A stretch of DNA of 64,000 nt, taken from Lewinellaceae bacterium. Its GTDB lineage: Bacteria; Bacteroidota; Bacteroidia; Chitinophagales; Saprospiraceae. A program made the position numbers and the translations under genes. The DNA lies in NCBI GenBank assembly GCA_016713985.1, contig JADJOD010000010.1, positions 1-64,000 on the forward strand, written 5' to 3'. Shown here piece by piece: positions 59,087-64,000 of this stretch; position 1 is the first letter of the stretch; each line of letters begins with the position of its first letter. Below the pieces are notes generated by a model. It saw only the letters and a program-made list of their open reading frames with translations, had not been told where the DNA came from and did not search any database.

Positions 59087-61341
59087 ATGAAGACACTTAT
59101 TCCTGCGGTTTTTTGTTGTTATTGTCCCTTCCCGGTGCGTGGTCGCAAAATTTTTACGACATCAACACCGTCCAGCATATCCACATCCATTTTTCCCAAA
59201 ACAATTGGGATCACCTGCTGGATTCGTTGAAAAGTGAACCCGGCGGGCCTTACCTGGTTGCACAATCCGTGGAAATCAACGGGGAAACGTTTGACAGCGT
59301 CGGGGTGAAATACAAGGGCTACAGTTCCTACGAACCCGGCAACCTGAAAAACCCCCTGCACATCGAACTCGACCACATGCGAAAAGGGCAAAATTATCAG
59401 GGTATCAAAGATGTCAAATTAGCCAATGGTTATTCCGACCCCAGTTTTGTACGCGAGGCGCTTTCTTATGAAATTCTGCGCAAATACATGGCTGCGCCGC
59501 TGGCCAACTACGCCACCGTGTCAGTCAACGGCGAATACCGCGGCGTTTATACCAATGTGGAAAGTATCAACAAGTCCTTCACGCGCAAACATTTTCACAC
59601 CGACGGAAACAACCCGTTTTTTAAGTGCAATCCGGAGGATGTGGTAGCCACCAACGGCCACGCCGACCTCAAATACGAAAGCCCCGACAGCGCGGATTAT
59701 TACCTCCGGTACGAAATGCGTTCGGATTACGGCTGGGCTGAATTGCTTGCACTGATGGATACCCTGACCAATTATCCCTGGAAGGTGCGCAACGTACTCG
59801 ATATCGACCGCGCCATGTGGATGCTTGCCTTTAACAACGCTTTGGTCAACCTCGATTCCTACACCGGCGCCTTTGCCCAGAATTATTACCTCTACCGGGA
59901 TAAAAACGACCGCTGGCTGCCGGTGGTGTGGGACCTGAACATGAGTTTCGGCGCCTTTCCCCTGCTCAACGGCGCGACGCAACTCGACCTTCAGGGAATG
60001 CGACATCTTGACCCGCTGGTGAAAGCCGACGACGATTTTCGCCCCATGATCAAAAGTTTGCTCCAGGACCCCTTGTACAGCCGGATGTACATAGCGCATA
60101 TGCGGACGATTTTGCAGGAGAATTTTTCCACAGCGGTGTACCGGGATCGCGCGCTGGAACTTCAGGCCATCATCGACACCGCCGTTCAGGCCGACTCGCT
60201 CAAATTCTATTCCTACAATAATTTTCTGATCAATATCGACGAAACGGTGTCAGCCCCCGGCGGTTTCGGCGATGTGCCCGGCCTCACGGAATTGATGGAC
60301 GGCCGGTACAATTATTTAAAAAACCTGGCCGTTTTTGCACAGTCGCCGCCGACCATCTCCAATATTTCACAATCGCTGGACGGCGAGGTGTACGTCAGCG
60401 CGCTGGTGCACAATGAAACCTTTGTGATGCTGGCTTACCGGTACGATTCGGCAGGTATATTCCAGCAGCTGCAAATGTTCGACGACGGCCAGCACAACGA
60501 CGGCGCCGCCGGCGACGACATTTACGGCCAGTCGTTCCCCTACGGCGGACTGTCGGCGCAGTATTATATCTATGCCGAAAACGATGAAGCGGGCGCTTTT
60601 TCCCCACAACGCGCTGAGTATGAATTTTATACAGCCACCTTGTCGCCGCCGCCGCCCAATGTGGGCGACCTGGTCATCAACGAATTTCTGGCCAAAAACG
60701 ATACCGCCGAAACCGACGAGGCCGGCCAGCGTGAAGACTGGCTGGAACTTTACAACAACGCCGGTATCGCGTTGAGCCTCAACGGCATTTACCTCACCGA
60801 CGACCCTGCGAAGCCGGACAAATGGCTTTTCCCGCAGGGGGCGTCCATTCCGGCCAAAGGATTTCTTGTCGTCTGGCTTGATGAAAACGAATCGCAGGGC
60901 CCCCTGCACGCCAATTTTAAACTCGGCGCCAACGGCGAATTTTTGATGATTTCCAACGGCGCAGGCGGCGTCATCGACAGCCTTTCCTTCGGGCTGCAAA
61001 AAGCGGACATCAGTTTCGGGCGGTATCCGAACGGCACGGGGCCATTTACCTTTATGCCGCGCACGTTTAACACGTTCAACGCCATGCTGGTCGGCGCCGG
61101 TGAACCGGCTCCGGGCGCTTTTGTGCACATTTTCCCCAACCCCGCAGCTTATGTGCTCACGATCAGTTCCGGGCAACCGCTCGGCCGGGTTTGCCTGTTC
61201 GACCTGTTCGGCAGAAAAGTGCTGGAAACGGATATGCAGGACCAGACTTCGGCGGAATGCCGCCTGACCAGCCTGCCTGCCGGCATTTATTGTCTGAAAA
61301 CGGAATCGGGAGCAAGTTGTATCGTCGGCATCAGGCGCTGA
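59087..61341 (+). CDS. CotH-family protein with lamin-tail domain and type IX secretion tail
   Basis: The true start is probably ATG 59087 (MKTLIPAVF...). The frame to the body needs one T more in the T-run at 59109-59114; it then reads LLLLSLPGAWSQ, a good signal peptide. As it stands, the open frame starts artificially at 59032. The CotH-like kinase-fold domain spans ~40-400 (NGETFDSVGVKYKGYSSY, YYLYRDKNDRWLPVVWDLNMSFG). An Ig-like part follows, then a lamin-tail domain (NEFLAKNDTAETDEAG, EDWLELYNNAG) and a type IX sorting domain (HIFPNPAAYVLTI, LPAGIYCLKTESG). CotH proteins in spores phosphorylate coat proteins; in Bacteroidota they are surface proteins of unknown role. It is a close paralogue of the next gene. 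Confidence 0.88.
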
Positions 61342-61454
61342 AAAAAACCGCTAAAACCCGTTTTCACGGCAAATATTAGCCAAACGCCATTTAACTTTTT
61401 CGCTTATGCGCGCCAAGTGGTAGGTTCGCAGCATAAAACTATATTCGGCTACAC

Positions 61455-63716
61455 ATGAGGAACGGTTTAATCCTTTTTTTCGCCTGCCTGGCGGTAACAG
61501 GCGCTACGGCTCAGAATCTGTACGACATCAATACCATCCCGGAGATCAGGATCAATTTTTACCAGGCCAACTGGGATTATTCCCTCGATTCGCTCAAGGA
61601 TGAGGACGAGGAGGCCTACCTGCTCGTGCCTTCCGTGGAGATCAACGGCGAAATATTCGACAGCGTGGGCGTCAAATACAAGGGCAACAGTTCCTATGAT
61701 TCCGACAACCTGAAAAATCCCCTGAACATCCAGCTCGACTTTGTCCGGGAAGACCAGAATTATCACGGTATCAAGGATATAAAACTGTCCAACGGCTACT
61801 CCGACCCCACTTTCCTGCGGGAGGTTTTGGGCTACGAAATTCTGCGAAAATACATGGCGGCGCCCCTCTCCAACCACGCAAAAATCTGGATGAACGGTGC
61901 ATATTGGGGTGTTTATTCCAATACCGAAAGTATCAACAAACGTTTTGTCCGCAACCACTTCCATACCGACGGCGACAACCCGTTTTTTAAATGCAACCCC
62001 GCCGACCTGGCCGGCCCCGGCTCCGGCGGCAACTACCCGGACCTCGTATACAGCAGCGCCGACAGCGCTTTTTATTACAACCGGTATGAATTGCGCTCCG
62101 ACTACGGCTGGCGCGAACTGCTGGCCCTGATGGATACCCTCGGCAACCACCCGGCAAATATCCACGAGGTACTCGACGTCGACCGGGCGCTCTGGATGCT
62201 GGCTTTTAACAATGTCACCGTCAACCTCGATTCCTATACCGGTGCTTACGCCCAGAATTATTACCTCTACGAGGACAAAAACGACCGCTGGCTGCCGGTC
62301 GTTTGGGACCTGAACATGAGTTTCGGGTCATTTCCCCTGATCGACGGCGGCCCCATCCCGACGATCCCGGAGTTAAAACAACTCAACCCCCTGTTGCAGT
62401 CCGACAATTTTTACCGCCCGCTCATCAAACAGTTGCTGGCCAATCCCGTGTATAAAAAAATGTACCTGGCGCACATGCGCACCCTGCTGCAGGAAAATTT
62501 TTCCACCACCGCATTTAAAGACAGGGCGCTGGCGCTTCAGGCGAACATCGACGCTGCCGTGCAAGCCGATACGAAGAAGTTTTATTCCTACGCCAATTTT
62601 CACAACAACATCGACGCCACGGTGTCGGCCCCCGGCGGTTTCGGCGACGTGCCCGGCCTGAGCGACTTGATGAACGCGCGTTATAACTACCTGATCAACA
62701 ACGCTAACCTGACACCTGCGCCACCGGTCATTTCCAACGTGTCCGCCGCGACCAACAGCGCCGTGTGGGTGAACGCGCAGGTACAAAACGCCTCCTCCGT
62801 CCTCCTCGGCTGGCGTTACGACTCGTCCGACGTGTTTAAAAAAGTGCCCATGTTCGACGACGGCCTGCACCAGGACGGCGCTGCCGGCGACAAGTATTAC
62901 GGCGCTTCTTTCCCGCTGGGCGATATCAAAGGCCAGTATTATGTGTACGCGGAAAATGCCGGCGCGGGTATGTTTTCACCCCAACGCGCCGAATACGAAT
63001 TTTACCAGACGCCCACTTTGCCGCCCCTGCCCAATGCCGGCGACCTGGTGATCAACGAATTTCTGGCCGATAACACGGCGGCGGAAACGGATGAAGCCGG
63101 ACAACACGAGGACTGGCTCGAACTGTACAACAATTCCGGCGCCCCCATCAGTATGCTGGGTTTGTACCTCACGGACAACCCCGACAAGCCCGACAAATGG
63201 GCTTTTCCGTCGGGTGTTTCCATTCCCGCAAAAGGTTTTTTGATCGTCTGGCTCGATGAAGACCAAATGCAAGGGCCTTTACACGCCAGTTTTAAGTTGG
63301 GCGTGAATGGTGAATTTCTCATGCTTTCCAACGGCGCCGGAGGGGTATTGGACAGCCTTTCCTTTGGCCCGCAGTTGACCGACGTCACCTTTGGGCGGTA
63401 CCCGAACGGGACCGGGAATTTTACCTTTATGCCGCGTACGTTTAGTGCGAATAATTCATTGACAATCAATACAAAAGAACCGAACTCGAATATAACCCTC
63501 CGGGTATTCCCCAACCCCGTTACTCGCCTGCTGACCCTTTCCTCGGACCACGCGCTGGGGTTGATCCGGGTATCCGATGCCCTGGGCCGGCAGGTGATGC
63601 AGGAAGACGCGGGCACGGCCCGCACGGCCGTTTTGGATGTTGGCCAACTGCCTCCGGGTATGTACGGCCTTCATACCGGATCGGGCGCGGCGCGTATGAT
63701 TTGTGTGCAGCGATAA
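61455..63716 (+). CDS. CotH-family protein with lamin-tail domain and type IX secretion tail (tandem paralogue)
   Basis: The 753-residue protein has an intact signal peptide (MRNGLILFFACLAVTGATAQ). CotH domain phrases run parallel to the preceding gene: YDINTIPEIRINFYQANWDY, VGVKYKGNSSYDSDNLKNP and DKNDRWLPVVWDLNMSFG. A lamin-tail domain (VINEFLADNTAAETDEAGQ) and a sorting tail (RVFPNPVTRLLTLSSDHALG, LPPGMYGLHTGSGAAR) follow. Its identity with the neighbour along the whole length shows tandem duplication. It should be exported by the type IX system and attached to the surface. The 113-bp gap before it allows its own promoter. Confidence 0.93.
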   Translation: MRNGLILFFACLAVTGATAQNLYDINTIPEIRINFYQANWDYSLDSLKDEDEEAYLLVPSVEINGEIFDSVGVKYKGNSSYDSDNLKNPLNIQLDFVREDQNYHGIKDIKLSNGYSDPTFLREVLGYEILRKYMAAPLSNHAKIWMNGAYWGVYSNTESINKRFVRNHFHTDGDNPFFKCNPADLAGPGSGGNYPDLVYSSADSAFYYNRYELRSDYGWRELLALMDTLGNHPANIHEVLDVDRALWMLAFNNVTVNLDSYTGAYAQNYYLYEDKNDRWLPVVWDLNMSFGSFPLIDGGPIPTIPELKQLNPLLQSDNFYRPLIKQLLANPVYKKMYLAHMRTLLQENFSTTAFKDRALALQANIDAAVQADTKKFYSYANFHNNIDATVSAPGGFGDVPGLSDLMNARYNYLINNANLTPAPPVISNVSAATNSAVWVNAQVQNASSVLLGWRYDSSDVFKKVPMFDDGLHQDGAAGDKYYGASFPLGDIKGQYYVYAENAGAGMFSPQRAEYEFYQTPTLPPLPNAGDLVINEFLADNTAAETDEAGQHEDWLELYNNSGAPISMLGLYLTDNPDKPDKWAFPSGVSIPAKGFLIVWLDEDQMQGPLHASFKLGVNGEFLMLSNGAGGVLDSLSFGPQLTDVTFGRYPNGTGNFTFMPRTFSANNSLTINTKEPNSNITLRVFPNPVTRLLTLSSDHALGLIRVSDALGRQVMQEDAGTARTAVLDVGQLPPGMYGLHTGSGAARMICVQR

Positions 63717-63750
63717 TCCCCTTGTTTTGATCCAAACACATGATCACAAT

Positions 63751-64000
63751 ATGAAAAAAACAAATTTACCCGCCCTTTTCGCCGCCTTTTTGGTGGTTTC
63801 CCGACTTGCAGCAGACCTTCATGCGCAGGTTGTGGTGAACGAATACTCCTGCGCCAATTTGATGCAGTATTCGGATACGTATGTCAAATACGAAGACTGG
63901 ATCGAATTGTACAACCCCTCGGATACGCCGGTTGATATCAGCGGATACCACCTGAGCGATAACGAAAACAAACCCACCAAGTGGAAATTCCCGCCCGGTG
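63751..64000 (+). CDS. Secreted lamin-tail-domain protein, N-terminal part (cut by window end)
   Basis: The frame starts at ATG 63751 with a signal peptide (MKKTNLPALFAAFLVVSRLA, cut near LHAQ) and runs open to the end of the window. The residues after it (VVNEYSCANL, YEDWIELYNPSDTPVDISGY, LSDNENKPTKWKFP) are the start of a lamin-tail domain placed right at the N terminus. It lies 34 bp after the previous CotH gene and probably continues as a third CotH/LTD protein in this tandem group. Confidence 0.87.
   Translation, partial: MKKTNLPALFAAFLVVSRLAADLHAQVVVNEYSCANLMQYSDTYVKYEDWIELYNPSDTPVDISGYHLSDNENKPTKWKFPPG

Overview
The window reads as chromosome of a member of the Bacteroidota, most likely a Saprospiraceae-like lineage. 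This is inferred from two SusC/SusD pairs, a one-protein hybrid two-component sensor, type IX secretion tails, CotH/LTD surface proteins, weak Shine-Dalgarno signals and TAnnTTTG-type promoter elements. The taxonomic assignment below phylum is inference only.

Layout. 0-4 kb: end of an M1 peptidase, a broken lipoprotein gene, then a GH130 mannosylglucose phosphorylase and a mannobiose/cellobiose 2-epimerase. 4-4.8 kb: array of about seven ~122-bp hairpin repeats. 4.8-15 kb: housekeeping and stress genes (two half-size YeeE/YedE transporters, a His/Tyr/Trp-rich secreted protein, MgtC/DUF4010 protein, tandem universal stress protein, L,D-transpeptidase, broken ATP-cone/endonuclease gene, AI-2E family permease, AraC-MGMT fusion). 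15-37 kb: a beta-mannan utilisation locus (GH30, Na+/sugar symporter, GH26 mannanase, two surface glycan-binding lipoproteins, SusD, SusC, a GH5-like secreted hydrolase and the hybrid sensor). With the GH130 and epimerase genes it encodes the mannan route GH26 -> SusCD import -> 2-epimerase -> phosphorolysis to mannose 1-phosphate and glucose. 37-41 kb: genes of the phosphonate-catabolism type (phosphonatase-like HAD, DUF5690 permease, FAD oxidase, PhnZ-like HD oxygenase), followed by a second SusC/SusD pair (41-46 kb).

The most exciting part is 46.2-54.5 kb: a diversity-generating retroelement (DGR) wired to an immune-type conflict locus. A reverse transcriptase with a YMDD box (50733-51800) and an HRDC-domain accessory protein sit beside a 134-bp template repeat (TR, 51734-51867). 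Two 134-bp variable repeats (VR1 49944-50077; VR2 54125-54258) form the 3' ends of two different STAND-type NTPase receptors with FGE/C-type-lectin domains. VR1 differs from TR at 15 positions and VR2 at 16. Thirty of these 31 changes lie at template adenines. Upstream is a SIR2-like protein with a C-terminal effector-associated domain. One template therefore seems to diversify the ligand-binding ends of two differently built NTPase sensors.

54.5-64 kb: HNH endonuclease with a small helical partner, an antitoxin with a decayed PIN toxin, BtaA/BtaB betaine-lipid synthesis, TadA deaminase, two tandem CotH-LTD-T9SS proteins and the start of a third LTD protein.

Caveat: many genes are interrupted by what look like single missing bases, several of them in homopolymers. 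Both DGR targets show this just before their VRs. Uncorrected long-read consensus errors are the simplest explanation, so I describe those genes as probably intact in nature.
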